The notes beneath the pieces are model-generated. The model was not told the origin of the DNA. It did no database searches and saw only the letters and a program-made list of their open reading frames with translations. 64,000 nt of DNA from Rikenella sp031549665 (GTDB lineage: Bacteria > Bacteroidota > Bacteroidia > Bacteroidales > Rikenellaceae). Shown piece after piece: positions 40,142 through 48,045 of the stretch; the stretch's first letter is position 1, and every line of letters begins with the position of its first letter. Both the position numbers and the translations under genes were made by a program. Location of the stretch: positions 1 through 64,000 of the forward strand of contig JAVBPJ010000003.1 in NCBI GenBank assembly GCA_031549665.1, in the 5' to 3' direction.

Positions 40142-40744
40142 TCATTTTTTTGCCGCCAGGCAACCCTCGATGAAATCGAGCAGTTCGGCCCTGCCCTGCC
40201 CCTTTTCGGCCGAGCTGACAAATAGTTCGGGCAGCTCTTCCCACTGCTCCGCCAGGCGTTTTTTGTAGGCTTCCACACTGCGGCCGAGTTGGGCGGCCGA
40301 CAGCTTGTCGGCTTTGGTGAAAACCAGCCCGAAGGGGATGCCGTTTTCGCCCAAAAAGGAGATGAACTCGAGGTCGATCCGTTGCGGTTCGAGCCGCGAG
40401 TCGATCAGCACGAACAGGTAGTGCAGCTCGTCGCGCCCCAGGATGTAGTGGGTGATCAGCGACGAAAACCCGCTCCGCTCGGCCCGCGAAACGCGCGCGT
40501 ACCCGTAGCCGGGAAGGTCGACCAGCGACCACTCGTTGTTGATGGTAAAGTGGTTGATCAGGCGGGTCTTTCCGGGGGTTCCCGACACTTTCGCCAGCCC
40601 CGTACGCCCCGTCAACATGTTGATCAGCGACGATTTGCCGACGTTCGAACGGCCGATAAAGGCGAATTCGACACGTCCCTCGCCCGGCGGGCATTGATCG
40701 GCCCGCTGGCTGCTGCAACGAAATTCGGCGCTAAGGATTTCCAT
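40142..40744 (-). CDS. engB: Ribosome biogenesis GTPase EngB/YsxC
   Basis: 200 residues. G1 is Gly-Arg-Ser-Asn-Val-Gly-Lys-Ser-Ser (about residues 31-39), G3 is Asp-Leu-Pro-Gly-Tyr-Gly-Tyr-Ala (about 78-85), and G4 is Thr-Lys-Ala-Asp-Lys (about 147-151). It assists 50S subunit assembly. It is 13 bp downstream of the MATE gene on the same strand. Confidence 0.95.
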   Translation of the reverse strand: MEILSAEFRCSSQRADQCPPGEGRVEFAFIGRSNVGKSSLINMLTGRTGLAKVSGTPGKTRLINHFTINNEWSLVDLPGYGYARVSRAERSGFSSLITHYILGRDELHYLFVLIDSRLEPQRIDLEFISFLGENGIPFGLVFTKADKLSAAQLGRSVEAYKKRLAEQWEELPELFVSSAEKGQGRAELLDFIEGCLAAKK

Positions 40745-40757
40745 TCCCCAAAGGTCG

Positions 40758-42107
40758 CTATATTTTTTTGCTTTGCCAATCGGCCTTGCGCAGGTACAAC
40801 CACGAAAGCCCCATCAGGATCAGCATGTAGACCATTTCGGCGGTCCAGCAGACGGCGATGTCGGCCCGCCACCGGACCGCCACGAAGTAGACGTAAACGA
40901 TGTATCCGGCCAGGGCTCCCAGTTCGAGCAGCATGGCCGAACGGGTGTTTCCGCTGCCCGAAACGACGTTGAAGAGCAGGATGGCGGGAATGGCCATCAG
41001 GTAGTCGGCAATCAGCACGAGCAGCGAGCTGACCGAGGCTTCGATCAACTCGCCGTGACTGGTGAAAATCGAAAGCACGACCCGCGGAAAGATTCCGAAA
41101 ACGAGCAACACCGGAAGCACGGTCAGCAGGCAAAGCAGGAGCGTGCGCCGGCACACAACGGCCACCTGGCTGCTCTTGCCCGCTCCCATCAGGTTGCTCA
41201 CCAGCGCGCAAAGAGCCGATCCGAACGAACCGATCACCACGAAGGGAAGCGCCGACAGGCTCCGTACCAGATTGCTCACGGCCAGCGGCTGCTCGCCCAG
41301 CCCCTCGACCGCGATAAAAAAGAGGAACCAGGTGGCCACCGACACAAAGGGTTGCAGCATCGTCCAGGTCGATACTTTCAGAATTTGCCCCAACAGCTTT
41401 CTGTCGGGCCGCCAGCGGGTAAACAGGGCGTATTTTTTCCGGTCGGCCTTGTAGCGGGTGTACACCGCGAAAAAGAGCAGCGAAACCCCCTCGGCCACCA
41501 CCGAGGCGATGGCGGCTCCCTCGATGCCGAGCGCGGGAAAACCAAACTTTCCGAACACCAGGGCGTAGTTCAACAACGCGTTGCTTCCCACCATCACCAC
41601 CGCGTTCAGGGTAAGGATGCGGGTGTGGGTGATTCCGGTGTAAAAGGCGCGGAACAGAAAGGCGGGAAAGGCGAACAACAGGCCCAGAATCCGCCAGTTC
41701 AGGTAGTCGGCCGTGGCGTGGTAAACCGCCCCGGAACGAACCATGCTTTGCAGCAGGGCCGGGGCGAACAGTAGCGAAAGGGCGATCGTGGCGATGGCCA
41801 GGCCGACCACCGCAACGATCCCCTGGCTCACGATCGGGCCGATGTCGCGGTAGGCCTGCTGGCCGTTGCGGCGGCCGATCAGGATTTGGCATCCGATGGT
41901 GAATCCGAGTCCCAACACAAAGACAGCCAGGTAGAAAACGCTCCCCAGGGCCGAGGCGCCCAGCGCAACCTCGCCCGCCTGGCCCGGCAGCCGGCCCAGG
42001 AAAGCGGTATCGGTCATCCCGATCACGTGTTCCATGGCCATCCCCGCCAGAATGGGATAGGCGATCCGCCAAATGTCGCGGTAGCTGTATGTTTGCAGGG
42101 TGTTCAA
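40758..42107 (-). CDS. MATE family efflux transporter (second)
   Basis: 449 residues with 12 predicted membrane helices. It starts with Ile-Trp-Arg-Ile-Ala-Tyr-Pro-Ile-Leu-Ala-Gly and has Gly-Met-Thr-Asp-Thr-Ala-Phe-Leu-Gly-Arg (about residue 29), typical of MATE helix 1. It is clearly distinct from the MATE gene at 19683. Substrates are unknown. Its upstream region carries a CAAAGGTA box, a TACCTTTG promoter on the minus strand. Confidence 0.9.
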   Translation of the reverse strand: MNTLQTYSYRDIWRIAYPILAGMAMEHVIGMTDTAFLGRLPGQAGEVALGASALGSVFYLAVFVLGLGFTIGCQILIGRRNGQQAYRDIGPIVSQGIVAVVGLAIATIALSLLFAPALLQSMVRSGAVYHATADYLNWRILGLLFAFPAFLFRAFYTGITHTRILTLNAVVMVGSNALLNYALVFGKFGFPALGIEGAAIASVVAEGVSLLFFAVYTRYKADRKKYALFTRWRPDRKLLGQILKVSTWTMLQPFVSVATWFLFFIAVEGLGEQPLAVSNLVRSLSALPFVVIGSFGSALCALVSNLMGAGKSSQVAVVCRRTLLLCLLTVLPVLLVFGIFPRVVLSIFTSHGELIEASVSSLLVLIADYLMAIPAILLFNVVSGSGNTRSAMLLELGALAGYIVYVYFVAVRWRADIAVCWTAEMVYMLILMGLSWLYLRKADWQSKKI

Positions 42108-42130
42108 CGGGATTTTCGGAGGAGGGAGGG

Positions 42131-42157
42131 CAAAGGTACGAAAATTCGCTACCTTTG
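42131..42157. promoter_or_regulatory. Divergent -7 boxes of MATE and OsmC genes
   Basis: CAAAGGTA at 42131-42138 (minus-strand TACCTTTG) and TACCTTTG at 42150-42157 form an inverted pair separated by 11 bases. Both are perfect -7 elements. Confidence 0.7.
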
Positions 42158-42197
42158 GCTCCGGGTCGCTGTTCGACCCCCGCTAAAACACACCACG

Positions 42198-42608
42198 ATG
42201 GCTATTACCGCACATACGCGCTATTTGGGCGACCTGCGCACCAGCATGAAACACCTGCAATCGGGCAGCGAAGTCTTGACCGACGCCCCGGTCGACAACC
42301 ACGGCCAGGGGGCCTATTTTTCGCCCACCGACCTGCTGGCGGCCTCGCTGGGAAGCTGCATGCTCACCATCATGGGCATTGCCGCCCGCGCGCACGGGTT
42401 CGACATCGACGGTGCCGAGGTGGACGTAACCAAAGTGATGGGAACGGCCCCCAGGCGGGTGGTCGAAATCGTGGTGGAGATCACCTTCCCGCGCGATTAC
42501 GACGCCAAAACCAAACGCATCCTCGAACTTTCGGCCAAGGAATGCCCCGTGGGCAACTCGCTCCACCCCGACCTGAAGAAGACCATTACGCTGCGCTACG
42601 GAAAATAA
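42198..42608 (+). CDS. OsmC family protein
   Basis: 136 residues from ATG 42198. Both redox cysteines of the family are present, in Leu-Gly-Ser-Cys-Met-Leu-Thr-Ile (about residue 54) and Glu-Cys-Pro-Val-Gly-Asn-Ser-Leu-His (about 115). OsmC proteins reduce organic hydroperoxides or store sulfane sulfur. It is monocistronic and ends at a large palindromic terminator. Confidence 0.92.
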   Translation: MAITAHTRYLGDLRTSMKHLQSGSEVLTDAPVDNHGQGAYFSPTDLLAASLGSCMLTIMGIAARAHGFDIDGAEVDVTKVMGTAPRRVVEIVVEITFPRDYDAKTKRILELSAKECPVGNSLHPDLKKTITLRYGK

Positions 42609-42633
42609 GCGCACAGTTGCGTGAATTTTTCCC

Positions 42634-42662
42634 AGAGAGAGGCCCCTAGGGGGCCTCTCTCT
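42634..42662. terminator. Palindromic terminator after osmC
   Basis: AGAGAGAGGCCCC and its exact complement with a 3-base loop. No long T tract follows, so efficiency is uncertain. Confidence 0.65.
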
Positions 42663-42704
42663 GCTTGGGATGATTTTTATTGCGTGCAAATGTCTGATAT
42701 GTTG

Positions 42705-42712
42705 TATCTTTG
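42705..42712 (+). promoter_or_regulatory. -7 element TATCTTTG for the EVE-HNH gene
   Basis: Perfect TAnnTTTG box 28 bases before the ATG at 42741, preceded by AT-rich DNA. Confidence 0.65.
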
Positions 42713-42740
42713 AGTTGTAAAATAATTTGATCGAGATATT

Positions 42741-43550
42741 ATGCGCAAACAACCGACCAAAAGACAAAATTCATTTCTTTTTGCGTGGAATCCGAGCAAG
42801 TGGCCGTGGGAAGATCTTGAGAAAAATATAGAAGAACTGCAAAAGGCAGGGAAGGTCACCTTAAGGTGGAGTTGTAGAAGCCATAAACAAGTAAAAGTTG
42901 GAGATAGGGCCTTCCTTGTCAGGTTGGGCAGCAACCCTAAGGGAATTATGGCTTCAGGATGGATTGTTTCAGGCCCATTTTTATCACAACATTGGAGTGG
43001 TCAAGAAAAGGATACTTATCGTGTTTATATAGAATTTGATACGATTTTGAACCCTAATAAACAATCGATTTTATCAGTTCGTTCTCTAACTGCCGGACAA
43101 CAATGGACACCACAATCTTCAGGGATTTCTATCAAATCGGGGAATGCGGAAGAGTTGGAAAAACAATGGTTCGATTTTTGTGCGGTACATGATAGCCAAT
43201 ACTATAGCGCCCAACAAGCATTAAATAATTCAGAGTCTTTCCAAGAAGGGAGTCCTACACAAGTGGTACAAACAAGGTACGAGAGGAATCCTCATGTGAA
43301 AAAACCCTGTCTTGAGCATTATGGCTACTCTTGTTCCGTTTGCGAATTTAATTTTTTCGAAACGTATGGAGAATTGGGTGAAGAGTTCATTCACGTCCAT
43401 CATTTGACTCCAATAGCATCGATAAGAGGGGCTCATGCGATCGATCCGATTGAAGACCTTAGGCCTGTTTGTCCTAATTGCCATTCGATGCTGCACAGGA
43501 GAAATCCGCCTTTAGCAATCGAAGAACTAAAGCGGTTAATAAAGCGCTAA
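42741..43550 (+). CDS. EVE-HNH modification-dependent endonuclease (type IV-like)
   Basis: 269 residues. The N-terminal ~140 residues fit an EVE/PUA domain: Phe-Ala-Trp-Asn-Pro-Ser-Lys-Trp, Trp-Ser-Cys-Arg-Ser-His-Lys-Gln-Val-Lys-Val-Gly-Asp-Arg and Lys-Gly-Ile-Met-Ala-Ser-Gly-Trp. The C-terminal HNH nuclease has Cys-Ser-Val-Cys, Val-His-His-Leu-Thr-Pro-Ile and Pro-Val-Cys-Pro-Asn-Cys-His-Ser-Met-Leu-His. EVE-HNH proteins of known function cut DNA carrying modified cytosines. The gene is much more AT-rich than its neighbours, alone between core genes, and has its own promoter; it was probably acquired and likely serves in defence. Confidence 0.85.
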   Translation: MRKQPTKRQNSFLFAWNPSKWPWEDLEKNIEELQKAGKVTLRWSCRSHKQVKVGDRAFLVRLGSNPKGIMASGWIVSGPFLSQHWSGQEKDTYRVYIEFDTILNPNKQSILSVRSLTAGQQWTPQSSGISIKSGNAEELEKQWFDFCAVHDSQYYSAQQALNNSESFQEGSPTQVVQTRYERNPHVKKPCLEHYGYSCSVCEFNFFETYGELGEEFIHVHHLTPIASIRGAHAIDPIEDLRPVCPNCHSMLHRRNPPLAIEELKRLIKR

Positions 43551-43569
43551 CCTCACCGATAGGGCTTTT

Positions 43570-44484
43570 TTATTTCAACCGAATGAGCTGCCCGACGGTG
43601 GGGGGCGATTGCCGCATCACGGGGTTGAGCTTTTGCAACCGCTTGAGCGTTACGCCGTAATGCTGGGCGACCGAGTAGTACGAGTCGGTGGCGGCCATGG
43701 TGTGGAACGGCGCTCCCGCCGAGCGTTTCAGTTTGGGTTGCAGGTAGACGGGAACCCCGGCCTGCAAGGGAATTGCAGCCGACAGGTCGTTGAATTTCAA
43801 TAGTTTTTTGATCGGAAGATGGGCCTGCTCGGCAATCGAGGCGAGGGTTACCCCCGCGGTGGGTACCACGCACCACAGTCCGTTGCGCTGCTCGACCGTA
43901 AAGGCGACCGTTGGCGAGGCCTGTTGCCGATCGCTCTGTTCGCGCCGTTCGGCCCGCTCCTGCTGGCGCGGCGACAGTTCGCGGTCGAACTGTTGCAGGT
44001 TGTTCCGCTCGATCATGTCGATCAGCAGTTCGGGATAGCGCGGGTTGGTGGCGTATCCGGCCGCTTTCAGCCCATAGGCCCACCCCTTGTAGTCGGTTAC
44101 GTCGAGCTCGAAAAGGGCGGCGTAGCGCGGCGACTCTTTCAAAAAGCGCGAGTGGTCTTCGTACGACTCCTCGACGGAGCGGTATTTGCGGAAACACTCG
44201 CCCTTGGCATCGTCGTCGTGGTAGATGCGCGGCCCCGTCCAGCTGCTTTTGCACTTGATGCCGAAGTGGTTGTTGGCCTCGGTGGCCAGCCGGCTTCCGC
44301 CCGATCCCGACTCCAGGATGCCCTGCGCCAGGGTGATGCTGGCCGGAATCTGAAACTCCCGAAATTCTTTGATCGCCAAATGCTTGTACCGATTTATGTA
44401 TTCGGCCTGGGTCATTTTTTGTTGGGCCGGGGCCATATACACCGAAAGGCTCAGGGCGGCGAAAAACAGGACGGATTTGTGCAT
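43570..44484 (-). CDS. Secreted glucosaminidase-domain protein with LysM repeats
   Basis: 304 residues. A signal peptide (ending Met-Ala-Pro-Ala-Gln) is followed by a FlgJ/LytG-type glucosaminidase domain with the catalytic glutamate in Gly-Ile-Leu-Glu-Ser-Gly-Ser-Gly (about residue 56) and Asn-Asn-His-Phe-Gly-Ile-Lys-Cys. Two LysM modules follow after a charged linker (about residues 200-245 and 260-303). It cleaves peptidoglycan glycan strands in the periplasm. Confidence 0.92.
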   Translation of the reverse strand: MHKSVLFFAALSLSVYMAPAQQKMTQAEYINRYKHLAIKEFREFQIPASITLAQGILESGSGGSRLATEANNHFGIKCKSSWTGPRIYHDDDAKGECFRKYRSVEESYEDHSRFLKESPRYAALFELDVTDYKGWAYGLKAAGYATNPRYPELLIDMIERNNLQQFDRELSPRQQERAERREQSDRQQASPTVAFTVEQRNGLWCVVPTAGVTLASIAEQAHLPIKKLLKFNDLSAAIPLQAGVPVYLQPKLKRSAGAPFHTMAATDSYYSVAQHYGVTLKRLQKLNPVMRQSPPTVGQLIRLK

Positions 44485-44551
44485 AGGGGGGTTGGGCTGT
44501 GGAACAACGACTGCAAAGTTAGGGAAATCGGCCGGAATCGAAAAAAGAGCC

Positions 44552-44559
44552 TATATTTG
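44552..44559 (+). promoter_or_regulatory. -7 element TATATTTG for the DUF4254 gene
   Basis: Exact box 24 bases upstream of ATG 44584. Confidence 0.65.
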
Positions 44560-44583
44560 TGTACAAAACGAAATTTCCAAGCC

Positions 44584-45192
44584 ATGAACTTCTCCTCCAG
44601 CAGCAACGAACTGTTCGACCGCGTGATCGAAGACTACCACCGCTTCAACGACGTCGACCACCCCCTCGAAAACCCCTACCCCGCCCCCGGCATCGAGGCG
44701 TTGCTGTACCACAAAAACTGGATCGACACGGTGCAATGGCACCTCGAAGACATCATCCGCGACCCGGCCATCGACCCCGTGGAGGCACTCAAGATCAAAC
44801 GCCGCATCGACGCTTCGAACCAGGAGCGTACCGACATGGTGGAATACATCGACAGCTATTTCCTGCAAAAGTACCAGGGAGTCACGCCCCTTCCCGGAGC
44901 GTCGATCAACACCGAGACCCCTGCGTGGGCCATTGACCGGTTGTCGATCCTGGCGCTCAAAATCTACCACATGCGGCAGGAGACCCTGCGCGGCGACGTG
45001 TCGGACGACCACCGCGCCGCCTGTCAAAAGAAGCTCGATACGCTGCTTGAACAGCGGGTCGACCTCTCCACGGCCATCGAAGGGCTGCTGGCCGACATCG
45101 CCGCCGGACGCAAGTACATGAAGCTCTACAAGCAGATGAAAATGTACAACGACCCCGCCCTGAACCCCGTGCTTTACGGACAAAAGAAGTAG
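44584..45192 (+). CDS. DUF4254 family protein
   Basis: 202 residues, helical and rich in Asp and His. Conserved stretches include Tyr-His-Lys-Asn-Trp-Ile-Asp-Thr-Val-Gln-Trp-His (about residues 43-54) and Arg-Arg-Ile-Asp-Ala-Ser-Asn-Gln-Glu-Arg-Thr (about 75-85). DUF4254 is found mainly in Bacteroidota, commonly next to a family 9 glycosyltransferase, as here (102 bp upstream of one). Function unknown; a role in cell-surface glycan assembly is a context-based guess. Confidence 0.85.
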   Translation: MNFSSSSNELFDRVIEDYHRFNDVDHPLENPYPAPGIEALLYHKNWIDTVQWHLEDIIRDPAIDPVEALKIKRRIDASNQERTDMVEYIDSYFLQKYQGVTPLPGASINTETPAWAIDRLSILALKIYHMRQETLRGDVSDDHRAACQKKLDTLLEQRVDLSTAIEGLLADIAAGRKYMKLYKQMKMYNDPALNPVLYGQKK

Positions 45193-45294
45193 TGCTGCGC
45201 ACGCATTGTCCGCATCGACGGGGTGGATTTGCTACGGCGTAGCTGTGGGTCGATCGTTCGTTTGTGTGAATTTTATATTGAAAATCAAAGCGTT

Positions 45295-46326
45295 GTGAAA
45301 AAACCATTCGGTCATTTGCTGGTAATCCGCTCGTCGGCCATGGGCGACGTGGCGATGGCGGCTCCGGTACTTGAAGCGATGGCGCGGCGCTATCCCGACC
45401 TGCGGATGACCCTGCTCACGCGCGATTTTTTCGCGCCGTTTTTCGACGGGGTACCCGGCCTGCACATCCACGCCATCGACCTGAACGGACGGCACAAAGG
45501 GATCGGCGGCCTGTGGCGGTTGTTCCGCGAAGTGCGATCGCATGGGCCGATCGACGCCGTGATCGACCTGCACAGCAAACTCTATTCGTGGGTGCTGGAC
45601 GGGCTGTTTTTCCTGTCGGGCGTGCCGGTTTTCCGGATGCGCAAGGGGCGGGCCGAAAAGCGGGCCCTCACCCGCCGCGAAAACAAACGGATGGTGCAGC
45701 TCAAAACCAGCGTCGAACGCTACGCCGATACGTTTCGTGCGGCCGGTTTCGAGGTCGAGGTGTCCGCCACGCTGCAACGCCGGGAGCGCCCCCTCCCCGC
45801 CCTGCTGGGCGAGAAACAGGAACCCTGGATCGGCCTTTCGCCCTTTGCGCAGCACTTGGGCAAGCGCTACCCGCTCTACCGGGTCGAGGCGGTGATCGAG
45901 CAACTGCGGCTTCTCCACCCGCGGGCGGTCGTGCTGCTGTTTGGCGGCGGGGCCGAGGAAAAACGGGTTGCCGAAGAGCTGGTGGCCCGCCATCCGAATT
46001 GCCGCTCGCTGGTCGGAAAACTCTCCCTGCGCGAGGAGCTGGACGTGATGGCGCACCTTGAGCTGATGGTTTCGATGGACTCTTCGGCCATGCACATGGC
46101 TTCGCTGGTGGGCGTTCCGGTGGTTTCTATCTGGGGGGCTACCCATCCGTATGCCGGATTCCTGGGGCTGGGCCAGTCGCCCGACGATGCCGTAGGAACG
46201 GCCATCGAATGCCGCCCATGCTCGGTGTACGGCTCAAAGCCCTGCTGGCGGGGCGACTACGCCTGCCTGGGCGAACTACCGCCCGAACAGGTGCTTGACC
46301 GGATCCTGCGGCGGATGGAAGAGTAA
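45295..46326 (+). CDS. Family 9 glycosyltransferase (heptosyltransferase-like)
   Basis: 343 residues from GTG 45295; upstream in-frame starts lack family similarity. The N-terminus (Leu-Leu-Val-Ile-Arg-Ser-Ser-Ala-Met-Gly-Asp-Val) is the GT9 acceptor-loop signature, and the C-terminal part holds Ser-Met-Asp-Ser-Ser-Ala-Met-His-Met-Ala and Glu-Cys-Arg-Pro-Cys-Ser-Val-Tyr-Gly. It probably transfers a sugar during lipopolysaccharide core assembly at the inner membrane. The last 118 bases of coding sequence (46201-46318) reappear 1,108 bases downstream. The frame ends Met-Glu-Glu, whereas the copy ends Met-Ala-Gly-Lys-Thr-Lys. Confidence 0.9.
   Translation: MKKPFGHLLVIRSSAMGDVAMAAPVLEAMARRYPDLRMTLLTRDFFAPFFDGVPGLHIHAIDLNGRHKGIGGLWRLFREVRSHGPIDAVIDLHSKLYSWVLDGLFFLSGVPVFRMRKGRAEKRALTRRENKRMVQLKTSVERYADTFRAAGFEVEVSATLQRRERPLPALLGEKQEPWIGLSPFAQHLGKRYPLYRVEAVIEQLRLLHPRAVVLLFGGGAEEKRVAEELVARHPNCRSLVGKLSLREELDVMAHLELMVSMDSSAMHMASLVGVPVVSIWGATHPYAGFLGLGQSPDDAVGTAIECRPCSVYGSKPCWRGDYACLGELPPEQVLDRILRRMEE
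46201..46318 (+). repeat. 118-bp direct repeat, copy 1 (3' end of GT9 gene)
   Basis: Aligns without gaps to 47309-47426 with three mismatches, all third-codon-position and all synonymous in the GT9 frame. Confidence 0.93.
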
Positions 46327-46345
46327 GGAATCAAAAGTATTTAGT

Positions 46346-46558
46346 ATGAACAGGTGTGCATCATTGATTGTGCTGGCCGCATTGTTGCTTTGCAGTTGTG
46401 TCAGGTACCCCCGACAGATCGGCGATGCCACCGAGACACGGTATATTTCCAAATACCGCAACAGCTACGACTCCGAAAAGCGGCTGGTGCAGTCGATTGA
46501 AAAGTTCGGCGAATTGAAAATGGAGAAATTTAACTTGCGTACAATTGGGGGATTCTAA
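46346..46558 (+). CDS. Small predicted lipoprotein
   Basis: 70 residues from ATG 46346, 19 bases after the GT9 stop. The leader Cys-Ala-Ser-Leu-Ile-Val-Leu-Ala-Ala-Leu-Leu-Leu-Cys-Ser-Cys suggests lipidation at Cys near residue 17. The rest is charged (Thr-Arg-Tyr-Ile-Ser-Lys-Tyr-Arg-Asn-Ser-Tyr). No family is recognised. It may be a truncated gene: the bases immediately downstream (46559-46680) are AT-rich and contain no continuation. Confidence 0.5.
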   Translation: MNRCASLIVLAALLLCSCVRYPRQIGDATETRYISKYRNSYDSEKRLVQSIEKFGELKMEKFNLRTIGGF

Positions 46559-46678
46559 TGAAGATATGGCTGCGGCTCGAATGAGTGAGTTTACGAGGGT
46601 TCATCTGAACTATTGAATTCATCGTAGATTAGAATATGTAATTAATACAAAAATTAGTCGAAATCCAGGGCCTTATTT

Positions 46679-46710
46679 TTTGTTTGCTACGCATAATACT
46701 ATTATCTTTG
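46679..46710 (+). promoter_or_regulatory. Promoter for the 46820 lipoprotein
   Basis: TTTG at 46679-46682, 20-base spacer, TATCTTTG at 46703-46710: a perfect pair. The start codon is about 110 bases away, so the transcript has an unusually long 5' leader. Confidence 0.8.
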
Positions 46711-46819
46711 ACCGAAGACTATCGTATCGGACGTTACTATCCGATTGAGATACGAATTAGATAGTATTTTTAGCTACGGTAGAAATTGATTAAATGTACC
46801 ACTTAAAATTTTTGCTACG

Positions 46820-47305
46820 ATGAAAAAACAATTAGTTCTAACAATGAGTTTGGTGCTGGGCGCCACTCTCTTCTTTACTTCTTGCCAGAAGGAACCGCTT
46901 CAAGAACTCGTTCCTGCCCAAGAAACCAAAACCGCACCCTACCCCAATTCGATTAATCTGCAAATTACCACAACAGGGCCGATAGGGCAAATGAAACACT
47001 TTATCATCGACGTATACGATGGGCAGTGGAGTTTTGGTCCCGGCAATGAAGGTGCTCTTATTGCCCACCGGGAAATAGAAGGGTATAACCCGGAACTGAC
47101 AATCAGTAATATGGATGTGTCGAACGTGGGTTTCGATGGATTTATCGAGGTGTTTGTCAATTCCTTGAACTCGTATGGGGTCTCCCATATCACCACGTCA
47201 TCTTTCCAAAGTTGGAGTAACTTGGGTACAACTCAATGGGGGTATATCGGCGGTGGCTATCTTGTCCCAAATCAAACGGATTACACCATCAACATAGACT
47301 TTTAA
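46820..47305 (+). CDS. Predicted lipoprotein of unknown function
   Basis: 161 residues. Lipoprotein signal with lipobox Phe-Thr-Ser-Cys (about residues 18-21). The mature part is Asn/Ser/Thr-rich and beta-like, with Tyr-Asp-Gly-Gln-Trp-Ser-Phe-Gly-Pro-Gly in the middle and Gly-Tyr-Ile-Gly-Gly-Gly-Tyr-Leu near the end. Its base composition is far more AT-rich than the flanking core genes. It ends three bases before the second copy of the GT9 3' end, and so forms the main cargo between the two repeats. Confidence 0.7.
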   Translation: MKKQLVLTMSLVLGATLFFTSCQKEPLQELVPAQETKTAPYPNSINLQITTTGPIGQMKHFIIDVYDGQWSFGPGNEGALIAHREIEGYNPELTISNMDVSNVGFDGFIEVFVNSLNSYGVSHITTSSFQSWSNLGTTQWGYIGGGYLVPNQTDYTINIDF

Positions 47306-47308
47306 GCA

Positions 47309-47426
47309 GCCATCGAATGCCGCCCATGCTCGGTGTACGGCTCAAAGCCCTGCTGGCGGGGCGACTACGCCTGCCTGGGCGAACTGCCGCCCGAACAGGT
47401 GCTGGACCGGATCCTACGGCGGATGG
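47309..47426 (+). repeat. 118-bp direct repeat, copy 2 (GT9 3' end)
   Basis: Gapless match to 46201-46318, 115 of 118 bases identical. The duplicated segment begins at a codon boundary. Confidence 0.93.
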
Positions 47427-47443
47427 CAGGGAAAACAAAATAG
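47309..47443 (+). pseudogene. Detached GT9 C-terminal fragment
   Basis: Forty-four codons homologous to the GT9 C-terminus, open to a TAG at 47441-47443, with no start codon or upstream domain. The tail Met-Ala-Gly-Lys-Thr-Lys differs from that of the intact gene and may be the ancestral end. It is not expected to be translated. Confidence 0.85.
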
Positions 47444-47477
47444 GTTTACGTAGTTGCGATTGCCGCACATAATAAAG

Positions 47478-47502
47478 GAGAGCCGTCTGAATGACGGCTC
47501 TC
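47478..47502. terminator. Bidirectional terminator
   Basis: GAGAGCCGTC and its complement with a 5-base loop, followed by a T-rich stretch. Confidence 0.75.
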
Positions 47503-47513
47503 AGGGATTCTTT

Positions 47514-47825
47514 TTACTTCTTTAATGTTGTCGAAATATTCGATAACATCCTTAATATACTCCATATTGCAAGCGATGTTAAAGACTGGATAATTCCAAC
47601 AATAACTAGCGTCCAATTTATAGGATCATCGGGGTAACTGTAATGTTCTTCGTACTGGGCAAATCCCACAATAATAAAGATAACGGAAGTAATCAACCCT
47701 AAGAACAAAATAGTATCACCGATGGTGTTTACTTTTTTTTCATCCTTTAGGTTGTCTTGAACAACGTTGTTGGGTTCATCCAGTTTTAGAATGTTTGCCC
47801 TTTGTTCTGGGGTTAGTTCGTCCAT
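47514..47825 (-). CDS. Small two-helix membrane protein, unknown
   Basis: 103 residues from ATG 47825. A charged N-terminus (Met-Asp-Glu-Leu-Thr-Pro-Glu-Gln-Arg-Ala) precedes two predicted membrane helices (about residues 38-57 and 70-93). AT-rich like the rest of the island. It is downstream on the same strand of a structured RNA with an intrinsic terminator 60 bases before the ATG, so it may be controlled by read-through. No recognised domain. Confidence 0.6.
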   Translation of the reverse strand: MDELTPEQRANILKLDEPNNVVQDNLKDEKKVNTIGDTILFLGLITSVIFIIVGFAQYEEHYSYPDDPINWTLVIVGIIQSLTSLAIWSILRMLSNISTTLKK

Positions 47826-47884
47826 GGTTTTAATTGGTTTATTTGGTTGTTTTGCAATAGTGCCATTACCCAACCTAACCGCAT

Positions 47885-48042
47885 AAAAAAAAGCGTGCAC
47901 CCACGATGCACGCCATCAAGGGCTACGACACCCCATATCTCTGCAAAGCAAGTACACGCCGTGTGTAATCACTTTGCCTAAAGGAAATATATAGCCTGAA
48001 TCTAATCAGTGTCGTAGTTTGATGGCGATTAGGCTTATGTGG
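47885..48042 (-). ncRNA. Structured RNA with own promoter and terminator (6S-like or attenuator leader)
   Basis: On the minus strand a transcript starting about 48042 would be ~155 nt. It ends in an intrinsic terminator: stem GCGTGCA/TGCACGC (47893-47913), 7-base loop, eight T residues. A long-range stem joins 48009-48026 with 47912-47931 (GTGTCGTAG and TTGATGGC against their complements). An internal stem uses GCAAAG/CTTTGC. An alternative hairpin (48027-48035 with 47993-48007) would place the long-stem strand in its loop. No coding potential is seen. Size and rod shape suit 6S RNA; position suits an attenuator for the 103-residue gene. Confidence 0.65.
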
Positions 48043-48045
48043 AAA

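Noticed and set aside
46327..47308. An insertion sequence or transposon between the GT9 repeats
   Set aside because: No transposase, no terminal inverted repeats and a repeat far longer than a target-site duplication; gene-end replacement fits better.
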